Assembly (NCBI GenBank): GCA_002684695.1
Contig: NYVQ01000079.1
Span: 1-9,573, forward strand
Direction: 5' to 3'
Source of the DNA: SAR116 cluster bacterium
GTDB taxonomy: Bacteria > Pseudomonadota > Alphaproteobacteria > Puniceispirillales > GCA-002684695
DNA length: 9,573 nucleotides
Positions 1-7,205 of the stretch are shown piece after piece. The notes below the pieces were generated by a model that was given only the letters and a program-made list of their open reading frames with translations, was not told where the DNA came from and made no database searches. Numbering within the stretch: position 1 is the stretch's first letter; each line of letters starts with the position of its first letter. The position numbers were made by a program, and so were the translations under genes.

Positions 1-46
1 AGTTTTTCAGTTGCTAACAGAGCAGCAAGCACAGGAAGAAACCCTC
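1..46. repeat. Inverted 46-bp copy of HU gene segment (probable chimeric end)
   Basis: Bases 1-46 are the exact reverse complement of bases 217-262, which encode HU residues about 49-64. The match stops at base 47 (mismatch with 216). The last six bases of the match, read GAGGGT on the minus strand, also belong to the tRNA-Val sequence, so the junction between tRNA and HU sequence lies within a 6-base microhomology at 41-46. An inverted jump of under 300 bases at a short microhomology is the known signature of multiple-displacement-amplification chimeras, and it can also arise in assembly. I read bases 1-40 as artefactual and not as a second HU gene. A real inverted duplication is possible but would destroy the tRNA. 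Confidence 0.9.
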
Positions 47-87
47 TCGGTGTAAACGAGATGCTCTACCAACTGAGCTAACCGCCC
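41..87 (-). tRNA. tRNA-Val (anticodon TAC), 3' part missing
   Basis: Read on the minus strand from 87, the sequence begins GGGCGGT, followed by TA, a D-stem GCTC/GAGC, an anticodon stem TCTCG/CGAGA and the loop TTTACAC. The anticodon TAC lies at 54-52, so it reads valine GUA/GUN codons. After the variable-region start GGGT the sequence leaves the tRNA: the T-arm, the 3' acceptor strand and CCA are absent and are replaced by inverted HU sequence. A complete tRNA-Val would continue with a T-arm and end in ACCGCCC to pair with the 5' strand. It sits 43 bases downstream of the HU stop codon on the same strand and may be cotranscribed with it. The truncation is probably artefactual. Confidence 0.88.
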
Positions 88-130
88 AACAAATATTTAA
101 ATATGACCTAAATAGCCTATTTAAAAATTA

Positions 131-406
131 TTAAGAGTTAACCGCACTCTTTAATGGAGCGCCTGCTTTGAATTTTGGTTGCTTAGAAGCAGGAATTTGA
201 ATTTCTTCACCAGTACGAGGGTTTCTTCCTGTGCTTGCTGCTCTGTTAGCAACTGAAAAACTACCAAAACCAACTATTCTCACATCATCTCCTGATGATA
301 ATGCTGAAGCTATTGAGTCGAAAACACCATCTACAGCACGACCTGCGTCAGCTTTTGTTAAACCTGATGATTCTGCTACACTTGTAATTAAATCGTTTTT
401 ATTCAC
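131..406 (-). CDS. hup: DNA-binding protein HU
   Basis: This encodes a 91-residue histone-like HU protein, the usual family length. HU is a small dimer that bends and compacts DNA in the nucleoid and assists replication, repair and transcription. The family signature is clear: the N-terminus MNKNDLI, the GFGSF turn at residues 46-50, and the DNA-binding arm with RNPRTGEEI at 61-69. Pro63 is the conserved residue that intercalates into the minor groove. The start is GTG at 406-404, chosen because it gives the canonical N-terminus and is preceded by a strong Shine-Dalgarno sequence, AGGGAG. It follows lon by 135 bases and precedes tRNA-Val, the usual alphaproteobacterial arrangement. Residues about 49-64 are encoded by the segment that reappears inverted at bases 1-46. 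HU and IHF subunits are related, but the N-terminus and arm fit HU. Confidence 0.96.
   Translation of the reverse strand: MNKNDLITSVAESSGLTKADAGRAVDGVFDSIASALSSGDDVRIVGFGSFSVANRAASTGRNPRTGEEIQIPASKQPKFKAGAPLKSAVNS
217..262. repeat. Internal HU segment duplicated in inverted orientation at 1-46
   Basis: This is the native copy of the 46-base exact inverted repeat whose other arm is at 1-46. It lies in frame inside an intact HU gene, so it is the source and the end copy is the derivative. Confidence 0.9.
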
Positions 407-470
407 TTAACACTCCCTAAAAATTATTATAATTATTTCGATATAGGTAAATGACTGTTACCAATACCTC

Positions 471-499
471 AACTTAAATTTATCTACATTGAAGGTCAA
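471..499 (-). promoter_or_regulatory. Possible promoter for hup
   Basis: In the 135-base gap between lon and hup, the minus strand carries TTGACC (499-494), a five-of-six match to the -35 consensus. Seventeen bases downstream is TAAGTT (476-471), only a weak -10. A short inverted repeat GGTAA/TTACC (446-462) lies between this and the start codon. HU genes often have their own promoter, but the -10 match is poor. Confidence 0.3.
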
Positions 500-541
500 T
501 TAATAATTAAAAAAAAATTGAAAAATTACCAAAAAAAGGGG

Positions 542-2953
542 TTAATGAGCAGTTATTTCTGGATTAGCCTGAGATGACTTTATATTAATGCTTTTATCAT
601 CATTCTTTTGAATGCTATTATCATCTTTCAAAGGAATCAAAGGATTTAACAAGGCAATTTCTAATGCCTCATCAACCACAGAAATTGGTCTAATATCAAG
701 CCCATCTTTAATATTATCAGGAATTTCAGAGAGATCTTTTTCATTTTCTTTAGGAATAATTACTGTTTTAATCCCACCTCTTGATGCAGCAAGTAATTTC
801 TCCTTTAGACCACCTATTGGAAGTACTCTGCCTCTTAGCGTCATTTCGCCAGTCATAGCGACTAGATGTTTGACAGGATTTCCAGTAAGAGATGATATAA
901 TTGAGGTTATCATTGCCACACCAGCAGATGGACCATCTTTTGGTGTTGCACCCTCAGGAACGTGGACGTGAATATCAGATTTTTCAATATCAGACATTGA
1001 AATACCAAATAAATTTGCTCTTGACTTGACGAAAGCTTCAGCTGCCTGAATAGATTCCTTCATAACCTCACCTAATTTACCAGTAGATGAAATTTTACCT
1101 TTACCAGGTGATAATGCAGATTCAATTGTTAGCAGTTCACCACCAACTTCTGTCCAAGCTAAGCCTGTTGTTATTCCAACCATATCCTTATCTTCAATTT
1201 CAGAATGTTTAAACTTAGGAACTCCTAAAAATTTACCGAGAACTTTTTGATTAATATTAATTTTCTTTTTATTTTTCAGCAATATTTCAGTTACCAACTT
1301 TCTTGATAGCTTTGATATTTCTCTTTCAAGCCCTCTTACTCCAGCTTCACGTGTATAAGATCTAATAACCTCAAGCAATTCTTTATCTGATAAAGAAAAT
1401 TCATCCTTACTAAGGCTATGCTCTTTTATTACTTTTGGAAGAAGATGGGATTTAGCTATTTCAAGTTTTTCTAACTCTGTATATCCTGAAAGCCTTATAA
1501 TCTCCATTCTATCAAGTAATGGTTTTGGCATATTCAGTGAATTAGCAGTTGTAACAAACATTACATTTGATAAATCACAGTCAACTTCTAGATAATGATC
1601 TTGAAAAGTATTGTTTTGTTCTGGGTCTAAAACTTCAAGTAGCGCAGAACTAGGGTCCCCACGCCAATCAGCACCAAGTTTATCAACTTCATCAAGCAAA
1701 ATAAGAGGATTGTTGGTGCCTGCTTTTTTTAGTGCCTGAATTATTCTTCCAGGCATCGAACCTATATAAGTTCTTCTATGACCTCTAATTTCAGCCTCGT
1801 CCCTAACACCACCTAATGACATACGAACAAATTTTCTTCCTGTGGCATTCGCAATGGATTTTCCCAGTGAGGTTTTTCCAACTCCAGGGGGGCCTACTAA
1901 ACACAATAATGGGCCTTTAATTTTGCCGGTTCTTTTCTGAACAGCTAAATATTCGATTATTCTTTCTTTAACTTTTTCAATCCCAAAATGATCGCCATCA
2001 AGAATTTTTTGGGCCTCTGACAAATTATTTTTTAATCTACTTTTCTTAGACCATGGAACTGATAATATCCAATCCAAATAATTCCTAATAACAGTTGCTT
2101 CTGCAGACATTGGAGACATGTTTTTTAATTTTTTTACTTCAGATTGAGTTTTTTCAAAGACATGTTTTGGTAGTTTTGATTTTTTTATCAAATCATGAAT
2201 TTCATCTAATTCATTTTTACCATCTTCACTATCACCAAGTTCTTTTTGAATAGCCTTCATCTGCTCGTTGAGGTAATAGTCTCTCTGAGTTTTTTCCATC
2301 TGTCTTTTAACTCTATTTCTTATTCTTTTTTCTGCGTGTAAAACACTTTGCTCTTCTTCGATAAGTTTTAATATTTTTTCCAATCTTAAAGACACATTAT
2401 CAATTTCAAGAAGCTCTTGTTTGGATGACATTTTTAATTCAAGATTTGAACAAATTATATCTGAAATTTTTCCTGGCTCATCACTTTCATCCAATGAATT
2501 TAAAACTTCAGATGTAATTTTTTTATTTAATTTTGAATATTTATCAAATTGTGACTTAACAGCTCTTACCATACCTATGATATTTTTCTCATTTTCACTG
2601 TCATTTTTATCAACTATTTCTTTTACAGAAGCTAACAAATAATCATTACTATTAAAACATTTAACAACTGCTCTTGAAATACCCTCAACAAGCACCTTAA
2701 CAGTACCATCTGGTAACTTTAGTAATTGTAAAATATTACCTACGGTACCAGTTTTATATAAATCATCATCTTTAGGATCCTCGATAGAACCATCTTTTTG
2801 AGCTAATAAAAAAACTTTTTTCTCTTCACTCATAACAGCTTCAAGAGCTTTAATAGATTTTTCTCTTCCTACAAACAAGGGAACGATCATATTAGGAAAA
2901 ACAACTATATCTCTTAATGGTAAAATAGGTAGAAGATTATCATTAGTACTCAT
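542..2953 (-). CDS. lon: ATP-dependent protease La (Lon)
   Basis: Lon is a cytoplasmic homohexameric AAA+ serine protease that unfolds and degrades misfolded proteins and short-lived regulators. At 803 residues it has normal LonA length. Domains in order are the N-terminal substrate-recognition domain (about 8-200), a charged coiled-coil region (about 200-280), the AAA+ ATPase (about 300-585) and the protease domain (about 590-770). Visible motifs are Walker A GPPGVGKT at 354-361, Walker B with Asp421-Glu422 in LLDEVDK, and PKDGPSAG with catalytic Ser676. Lys719 in GGLKEK is 43 residues further on, the same spacing as the Ser-Lys dyad of E. coli Lon. A polar, lysine- and asparagine-rich tail of about 35 residues follows the protease domain. 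The gene lies 78 bases downstream of clpX in the same direction. All catalytic residues are present and the frame is intact. Confidence 0.98.
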   Translation of the reverse strand: MSTNDNLLPILPLRDIVVFPNMIVPLFVGREKSIKALEAVMSEEKKVFLLAQKDGSIEDPKDDDLYKTGTVGNILQLLKLPDGTVKVLVEGISRAVVKCFNSNDYLLASVKEIVDKNDSENEKNIIGMVRAVKSQFDKYSKLNKKITSEVLNSLDESDEPGKISDIICSNLELKMSSKQELLEIDNVSLRLEKILKLIEEEQSVLHAEKRIRNRVKRQMEKTQRDYYLNEQMKAIQKELGDSEDGKNELDEIHDLIKKSKLPKHVFEKTQSEVKKLKNMSPMSAEATVIRNYLDWILSVPWSKKSRLKNNLSEAQKILDGDHFGIEKVKERIIEYLAVQKRTGKIKGPLLCLVGPPGVGKTSLGKSIANATGRKFVRMSLGGVRDEAEIRGHRRTYIGSMPGRIIQALKKAGTNNPLILLDEVDKLGADWRGDPSSALLEVLDPEQNNTFQDHYLEVDCDLSNVMFVTTANSLNMPKPLLDRMEIIRLSGYTELEKLEIAKSHLLPKVIKEHSLSKDEFSLSDKELLEVIRSYTREAGVRGLEREISKLSRKLVTEILLKNKKKININQKVLGKFLGVPKFKHSEIEDKDMVGITTGLAWTEVGGELLTIESALSPGKGKISSTGKLGEVMKESIQAAEAFVKSRANLFGISMSDIEKSDIHVHVPEGATPKDGPSAGVAMITSIISSLTGNPVKHLVAMTGEMTLRGRVLPIGGLKEKLLAASRGGIKTVIIPKENEKDLSEIPDNIKDGLDIRPISVVDEALEIALLNPLIPLKDDNSIQKNDDKSINIKSSQANPEITAH

Positions 2954-2990
2954 TATAACACCGTATTATATTAAACTTAAATATTACATA

Positions 2991-3020
2991 TATAGATGTT
3001 ACGTTTTAATTGAAAATCAA
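2991..3020 (-). promoter_or_regulatory. Possible promoter for lon
   Basis: In the 78-base clpX-lon gap, the minus strand reads TTGATT (3020-3015), an 18-base spacer, then TCTATA (2996-2991). Transcription would start about 30 bases before the lon ATG. The match is moderate, and the AT-rich background makes chance matches common. Confidence 0.33.
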
Positions 3021-3031
3021 GTCCTAAATAA

Positions 3032-4297
3032 TTAAACTTGAATGCCAATATCTTTTTTCTTATCAGAATGAACCATAATAGGTGGTTTGGAATTGTCTAC
3101 TGTTTCAGGACCAATAATAACTTCTTCTAAATTTTCATGAGAAGGTAGTTCAAACATTGTATCCATTAAAATAGATTCTAATATTGACCTAAGCCCTCTA
3201 GCCCCAGTTTTTCTTTTAATAGCAAGTTTTGCAATTGATTTTAACGCATCATTTCTAAAATTTAAATCAACTTTTTCCATTTTAAATAAAGTCTGATATT
3301 GCTTAATAAGAGCATTTTTAGGTTCAGTTAAAATTTTAATTAAAGATTCTTCGTCCAGATCTTCTAATGTTGCAATAACTGGAAGTCTTCCAACAAATTC
3401 TGGTATAAGACCATATTTAACTAAATCCTCAGGTTGCAAAGTTTTTAGTATATCACCAATTTTTTTATCATCATCAGAACCTACATCAGCTCCAAAACCA
3501 ATGGCAGTACCTTTTTGTCTATGTTTGATCACTTGATCAAGGCCTGAAAATGCACCTCCACAAATAAATAGTATGTTAGTAGTATCAACTTGAAGGAACT
3601 CCTGTTGAGGATGTTTTCTGCCTCCTTGAGGTGGAACTGAAGCAATTGTACCTTCCATTAATTTTAGCAATGCTTGTTGAACACCTTCTCCAGAAACATC
3701 TCTTGTAATAGATGGATTATCAGATTTTCTAGAAATTTTATCAATTTCATCAATGTATACAATTCCTTTTTGAGCTTTTTCAACATTATAATCTGATGCT
3801 TGAAGGAGTTTTAGTATTATATTTTCAACGTCTTCACCAACATAGCCAGCCTCAGTTAATGTGGTAGCATCAGCCATAGTAAATGGAACATCTAAAATTC
3901 TTGCTAAAGTCTGAGCTAAAAGTGTTTTGCCACATCCTGTCGGGCCTACAAGCATTATGTTAGATTTAGAAATTTCAACGTCATTTTTCTCTGAATAATT
4001 TAAGCGTTTATAATGGTTATGGACAGCTACAGAAAGAACTTTTTTTGCCCTAGACTGACCAATCACATAATCGTTAAGAGTGTCAAAAATCTCTTGAGGT
4101 GAGTTAACCACTTTAGTTTCTGAAGATCCATTATTCTTATTTTCTTCACGAATTATATCCATGCATAATTCAACACATTCATCACAGATAAAGACTGTTG
4201 GTCCAGCTATAAGTTTCTTTACTTCATGTTGAGATTTCCCACAAAAAGAGCAGTAAAGAGGGTTTTTACCATCCCCAGATTGATCTGATTTAGTCAT
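3032..4297 (-). CDS. clpX: ATP-dependent Clp protease ATP-binding subunit ClpX
   Basis: ClpX is the hexameric AAA+ unfoldase that recognises tagged or damaged substrates and threads them into the ClpP chamber. The 421-residue length is typical. The N-terminal zinc-binding domain has cysteines 16, 19, 38 and 41 (CSFC and CDEC). The AAA+ core has Walker A GPTGCGKT at 118-125, the pore loop GYVG at 151-154, Walker B with Asp183-Glu184 in IDEIDK, the RKH loop at 227-229 and a sensor-2 motif GARGLR at 365-370. An AGGAGT Shine-Dalgarno precedes the ATG. The gene follows clpP by 95 bases and precedes lon, consistent with a proteolysis cluster. No defect is seen. Confidence 0.98.
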   Translation of the reverse strand: MTKSDQSGDGKNPLYCSFCGKSQHEVKKLIAGPTVFICDECVELCMDIIREENKNNGSSETKVVNSPQEIFDTLNDYVIGQSRAKKVLSVAVHNHYKRLNYSEKNDVEISKSNIMLVGPTGCGKTLLAQTLARILDVPFTMADATTLTEAGYVGEDVENIILKLLQASDYNVEKAQKGIVYIDEIDKISRKSDNPSITRDVSGEGVQQALLKLMEGTIASVPPQGGRKHPQQEFLQVDTTNILFICGGAFSGLDQVIKHRQKGTAIGFGADVGSDDDKKIGDILKTLQPEDLVKYGLIPEFVGRLPVIATLEDLDEESLIKILTEPKNALIKQYQTLFKMEKVDLNFRNDALKSIAKLAIKRKTGARGLRSILESILMDTMFELPSHENLEEVIIGPETVDNSKPPIMVHSDKKKDIGIQV

Positions 4298-4344
4298 TTA
4301 TATTAAACTCCTAACAACTTAAAGCTATTATCTACTATAAAATT

Positions 4345-4380
4345 ATGCAAGAATTTATTTATTAAATAAAATTAATGCAT
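4345..4380 (-). other. AU-rich hairpin between clpP and clpX
   Basis: Twelve bases beyond the clpP stop codon there is an imperfect inverted repeat. The outer arms are ATGCA (4345-4349) and TGCAT (4376-4380), and the inner arms are AATTTATTT and AAATAAAATT with a short loop and one bulge. It has no following U tract, so it is not a clear terminator. It could slow 3' decay or uncouple clpP from clpX, but the AT-rich composition makes it weak evidence. Confidence 0.25.
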
Positions 4381-4392
4381 AAAATGTGCCGG

Positions 4393-5043
4393 TTATTTAT
4401 CTGCAGCCTCTCTTTTATCAACTACGTGATCAATAAGGCCAAAAACCTTTGCATCTTCAGGTTTTAAGAAATTATCCCTTTCTAGAGCTTTCTCAATATC
4501 TTTTACAGTTTTACCGGTATGCTTATGATATATTTCATTTAACCTTGATTTTAAATCTAAAATCTCTTTAGCGTGTATTTCAATATCTGTTGCCTGACCT
4601 TGAAAGCCTCCAGAAGGTTGGTGCAACATAACTCTACAGTTCGGCAAACTATATCTTTTCCCTTTAGCACCAGAAGTTAGAAGCAAACTGCCCATTGAAG
4701 CAGCTTGACCAAAACATACCGTTGATACATCCGGTCTGATATATTGCATTGTATCATAAATTGCTAACCCGGAAGTAACTATTCCACCTGGTGAATTAAT
4801 ATACATTGAAATATCTTTTTTAGGGTTTTCAGATTCTAAGAATAATAATTGTGCACAAATTAAAGTTGACATGTTATCGTCAACTGGTCCGACAACAAAT
4901 ATAATTCGTTCTTTTAATAACCTTGAATAAATATCAAATGCTCTTTCACCTCTTGCAGTTTGTTCAACTACCATTGGAACAAGAGCAGACATAGGGTCTT
5001 TAAAATCGATTTTATTAGAGTTAATTAGATGATTATCATACAT
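4393..5043 (-). CDS. clpP: ATP-dependent Clp protease proteolytic subunit ClpP
   Basis: ClpP is the serine peptidase whose two stacked heptamers form the degradation chamber used with ClpX. The protein has 216 residues against 207 in E. coli. The catalytic triad is visible as Ser116 (in GQAASMGS), His141 (in MLHQPSGG) and Asp190 (in ERDNF). All three are offset by five from the E. coli precursor numbering, so the active site is intact. The oligomerisation strand INSPGG is at 82-87. Residues 1-18 precede the conserved ALVPM and correspond to the propeptide that ClpP removes autocatalytically. The ATG at 5043 is supported by an AAGG Shine-Dalgarno seven bases upstream. It lies 59 bases downstream of tig with a heat-shock-like promoter in the gap, and clpX follows. 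Confidence 0.98.
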   Translation of the reverse strand: MYDNHLINSNKIDFKDPMSALVPMVVEQTARGERAFDIYSRLLKERIIFVVGPVDDNMSTLICAQLLFLESENPKKDISMYINSPGGIVTSGLAIYDTMQYIRPDVSTVCFGQAASMGSLLLTSGAKGKRYSLPNCRVMLHQPSGGFQGQATDIEIHAKEILDLKSRLNEIYHKHTGKTVKDIEKALERDNFLKPEDAKVFGLIDHVVDKREAADK

Positions 5044-5067
5044 ATTTTAAGCCTTATATTAATTTAG

Positions 5068-5094
5068 ATATGGGGTCATATTTTTAATATTCAA
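5068..5094 (-). promoter_or_regulatory. Sigma-32 (heat-shock) type promoter for clpP
   Basis: On the minus strand the tig-clpP gap reads TTGAA (5094-5090), a 14-base spacer, then CCCCATAT (5075-5068). The established E. coli RpoH consensus is CTTGAA, 13-15 bases, CCCCATNT. Here the -10 matches fully and the -35 lacks only the leading C. Transcription would start near 5061, leaving a leader of about 18 bases that contains the clpP Shine-Dalgarno. A GC-rich CCCC in this AT-rich gap is notable. ClpP is a classic heat-shock gene, so location and sequence agree. Confidence 0.62.
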
Positions 5095-5102
5095 TAATTG
5101 AT

Positions 5103-6500
5103 TTACTTTTTAACCTTGGATTTTTTTATATCAGTTTTTTTTATAGCTTTTTTTCCATCTTCATCATCACTATAAAGTTCTTCAGTTGAAACAATTTTTT
5201 CTTTAACATCGGCCATTTCACAGATAAAATTGAAAACTTTTTCCTCAAAAAGTGGTCCAGCTAAATTCTGAGAGGCTTCTTTATTTTTTTTGAAATAATC
5301 TAAAACTTGTTTCTCTTGACCAGGATATTTTTGCGCTTCAGCCATAACTGCTTGATTGATTTCTTCTTCAGTTATGTCCAAATTATTGTTCCTGCCAATT
5401 TCACCCATTAGTAAACCTAACTTAACACGTCTTTCAGCAATATTTTTAGCATCCTTCTTTTCATCTTTTGTCATGTTTTCATCAGGTTTAGCGCCTTCCT
5501 TGTTCTCAAGGTCTTGTTTTATATCTTTTGCATTTTTTTCTTTAGTAAGTGACTGGCAAACAGAATTATACTCTTGATCAATCATTCCTTTTGGGAGTTC
5601 AAAATCATATTTATTGTCTAAAATATCTAAGAGATTTTTTTTCATTTTGGAACGAGTAATATTGTTATGTTCATTAGAAATTTGATCAGAAATAGCTTTT
5701 TTTAATTCTTTTATACCAGGCATTCCAAGGCCTTTTGCAAAATCATCGTCAAATTTCACATTAACTAGTTCTCTTATCTCATGTACTTTAACTTCAAAGG
5801 AGACTTTTTTTCCAGCAAGTTTTTCCATCCCATAATCTTTAGGAAAACTTAATTTTAGTTCTTTAGTTGAACCTGCAGCAAGATTAACCAGCCCCTCTTC
5901 AAATCCAGGAATGAAACTATTTGAACCCAAAGACAAATGATGACCTTTACCAGCACCGCCTTCAAAAGGGACATTGTCCATTTTACCTTCAAAATCAATA
6001 ACTAATGTGTCACCCATTTTACTTTTACGTGCTTTTTTAATCGGTTGTGTTTGCTGGTTTTGTTTACCTATCCTGTCTAATGCATCATTAATTTCTTTAT
6101 CACCAACTTTAGCTGTAAACTTAGATAATTTTATTTTTGAAAAATCAATATGCTTAATTATTGGCATCACTTCCAATGTTAGAGAAGCACTTAGATCAGA
6201 ACCCTCATCATATTTTTTAACATCAATAGAAGGTTTTGTTACTGGTTGTAAATTTTCGTCTTGAATAGCTTTTTTTGAAGCTTCATCAATAAAATTTTGA
6301 AGAACTTCGCCTCTTACTTCTTTTCCAATTCTGGCCTTCAATATTGATGTAGGTATTTTTCCAGGCCTAAATCCAGGTATTTTTGCTGTTAGAGCTATTT
6401 CAGAAAGTTTTTGGTTAATTCTTTCTTCAATCTCTTTAGATGAAATTTTTATATCGAATTCTCTTTTTAGACCTTTAGTAGTTTTTTTTGTTATTTTCAT
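5103..6500 (-). CDS. tig: Trigger factor (ribosome-associated chaperone and prolyl isomerase)
   Basis: Trigger factor binds the ribosomal exit tunnel through L23 and shelters nascent chains, with peptidyl-prolyl cis-trans isomerase activity. The 465-residue protein has the ribosome-binding signature GFRPGKIP at 43-50 in its N-terminal domain. An FKBP-type isomerase domain spans about 158-243 (GDTLVIDFEGK through KVHEI), and the helical C-terminal chaperone domain follows. It is about 30 residues longer than E. coli Tig. The extra length lies mainly in a charged segment at about 318-352, common in alphaproteobacterial homologues, and in a lysine-rich tail. No good Shine-Dalgarno precedes the ATG; only AAGAGA is seen, too far upstream. 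The gene stands 38 bases after the DUF2147 gene and 59 before clpP. Confidence 0.97.
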   Translation of the reverse strand: MKITKKTTKGLKREFDIKISSKEIEERINQKLSEIALTAKIPGFRPGKIPTSILKARIGKEVRGEVLQNFIDEASKKAIQDENLQPVTKPSIDVKKYDEGSDLSASLTLEVMPIIKHIDFSKIKLSKFTAKVGDKEINDALDRIGKQNQQTQPIKKARKSKMGDTLVIDFEGKMDNVPFEGGAGKGHHLSLGSNSFIPGFEEGLVNLAAGSTKELKLSFPKDYGMEKLAGKKVSFEVKVHEIRELVNVKFDDDFAKGLGMPGIKELKKAISDQISNEHNNITRSKMKKNLLDILDNKYDFELPKGMIDQEYNSVCQSLTKEKNAKDIKQDLENKEGAKPDENMTKDEKKDAKNIAERRVKLGLLMGEIGRNNNLDITEEEINQAVMAEAQKYPGQEKQVLDYFKKNKEASQNLAGPLFEEKVFNFICEMADVKEKIVSTEELYSDDEDGKKAIKKTDIKKSKVKK

Positions 6501-6538
6501 ATTAATTAATCTTTATCTCTTAAATTTAAATTAAATTA

Positions 6539-6943
6539 TTATTTGATTTTTACCCAGGTTTGCGAACTACATAATACAAATATACATCCACTTACTTCAA
6601 GTTTATCATCTTTAAGTTCCATTTTTGAATTAAATGTTTTATCGTCAGTTGGCCTCCATATTTTTCCCTTTTTATACACACCAGTAGAAGTATATTTCAT
6701 ACCCCATACGATTGGTTTATTTAAGTGCTCATAGTCATCTATCTTGGTATTGTTATCCTCCCATAAAGCATCTTTAATTACTCCACAAGTTAAACTATTA
6801 TTTTTATTACATGGACCCATTTCTACTATTAAGAATCCTCCTCTATCACTTGTTTCAGTTTTAAAGAGACCCACAACATTTTCTGAATATGCTGGAAAAC
6901 AAAATAATGAAAACAATAAAAAAAAATTAAAAAACTTATTCAT
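6539..6943 (-). CDS. Secreted DUF2147-family protein
   Basis: This encodes a 134-residue exported protein of unknown function that resembles the DUF2147 family. Residues 1-20 form a signal peptide: MNK, a phenylalanine/leucine-rich hydrophobic core, and AYS before a likely cleavage at Glu21. The mature domain has the family pattern of an N-terminal GLFKTE strand, a PC...CGVI section, a GKIWRPTDDKTFNSKM segment at about 93-108 (compare GxIYDPxDGKTY) and a closing QTWVKI. Cysteines 45, 53, 120 and 125 could form disulfides in the periplasm. The ATG at 6943 is chosen because it is preceded by AAGGA at proper spacing and starts the signal peptide. An upstream in-frame ATG at 7018 lies inside tRNA-His and is rejected. 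It is sandwiched between tRNA-His (30 bases) and tig (38 bases), probably as a co-oriented passenger. Family assignment is from motif memory. Confidence 0.82.
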   Translation of the reverse strand: MNKFFNFFLLFSLFCFPAYSENVVGLFKTETSDRGGFLIVEMGPCNKNNSLTCGVIKDALWEDNNTKIDDYEHLNKPIVWGMKYTSTGVYKKGKIWRPTDDKTFNSKMELKDDKLEVSGCIFVLCSSQTWVKIK

Positions 6944-6973
6944 AAAATTATCCTTTATGGTAGTTATGAAAAT

Positions 6974-7051
6974 TGGGGCGAGTGACCGGAGTTGAACCGG
7001 CGACCTCAAGAGCCACAATCTCGCGCTCTAACCAACTGAGCTACACCCGCC
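6974..7051 (-). tRNA. tRNA-His (anticodon GTG)
   Basis: The minus strand from 7050 folds as acceptor GCGGGTG with CACTCGC (one G-U pair), D-arm GCTC/GAGC, anticodon stem CGAGA/TCTTG with loop TTGTGGC, and T-arm GCCGG-TTCAACT-CCGGT. The anticodon GTG reads histidine codons. The base before the acceptor (7051) gives G-1 and the discriminator (6977) is C73, the standard bacterial histidine identity pair. CCA is encoded at 6976-6974. Confidence 0.97.
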
Positions 7052-7063
7052 ATAATTCTAAAA

Positions 7064-7093
7064 TAGATAACCTCTAAAGAATACAACCGTCAA
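7064..7093 (-). promoter_or_regulatory. Promoter for tRNA-His and downstream genes
   Basis: The minus strand has TTGACG (7093-7088, five of six to the -35), an 18-base spacer and TATCTA (7069-7064, a partial -10) ending 12 bases before the tRNA 5' end. This is a suitable distance for a short leader removed by RNase P. Transcription could continue into the DUF2147 gene and tig. Confidence 0.5.
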
Positions 7094-7189
7094 TAAAATA
7101 TATTATTTATACATCATATTATTCAAATAACTTTTTAATTTATTGATAAAATATACTATAAGACCTAAATCAAATTTACTAATTTGAAG

Positions 7190-7195
7190 TATAAT
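7190..7195 (+). promoter_or_regulatory. -10 element for the aminotransferase gene
   Basis: A perfect TATAAT lies 10 bases before the ATG at 7206, with no convincing -35 at 16-18 bases. Transcription would start about 7202, leaving almost no leader, which fits the absence of a Shine-Dalgarno before this ATG. In such AT-rich DNA a chance hexamer cannot be excluded. Confidence 0.4.
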
Positions 7196-7205
7196 CTAAA
7201 CTGAT

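Noticed and set aside
1..46. Second, partial HU gene at the window edge
   Set aside because: It is an exact inverted copy of the intact hup segment joined inside a tRNA, best explained as a chimeric end.
93..123. Palindromes between hup and tRNA-Val (ATATTTAAATAT at 93-104 and TAAATA/TATTTA at 109-123)
   Set aside because: Short, A/T only and without a U tract, so neither a terminator nor a convincing operator; expected by chance in this composition.
612..971. Plus-strand open frame of 119 codons opposite lon
   Set aside because: It is antisense to the conserved Lon protease domain, with hydrophobic, low-complexity translation and no ribosome binding site seen.
6744..6995. Plus-strand open frames opposite the DUF2147 gene (also 6543-6734)
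   Set aside because: They are shadows of the minus-strand gene, and one runs into tRNA-His.
6944..7018. Extended start of the DUF2147 gene, adding 25 N-terminal residues
   Set aside because: The extension is read from inside tRNA-His, lacks a Shine-Dalgarno and would bury the signal peptide; ATG 6943 has a good ribosome binding site.
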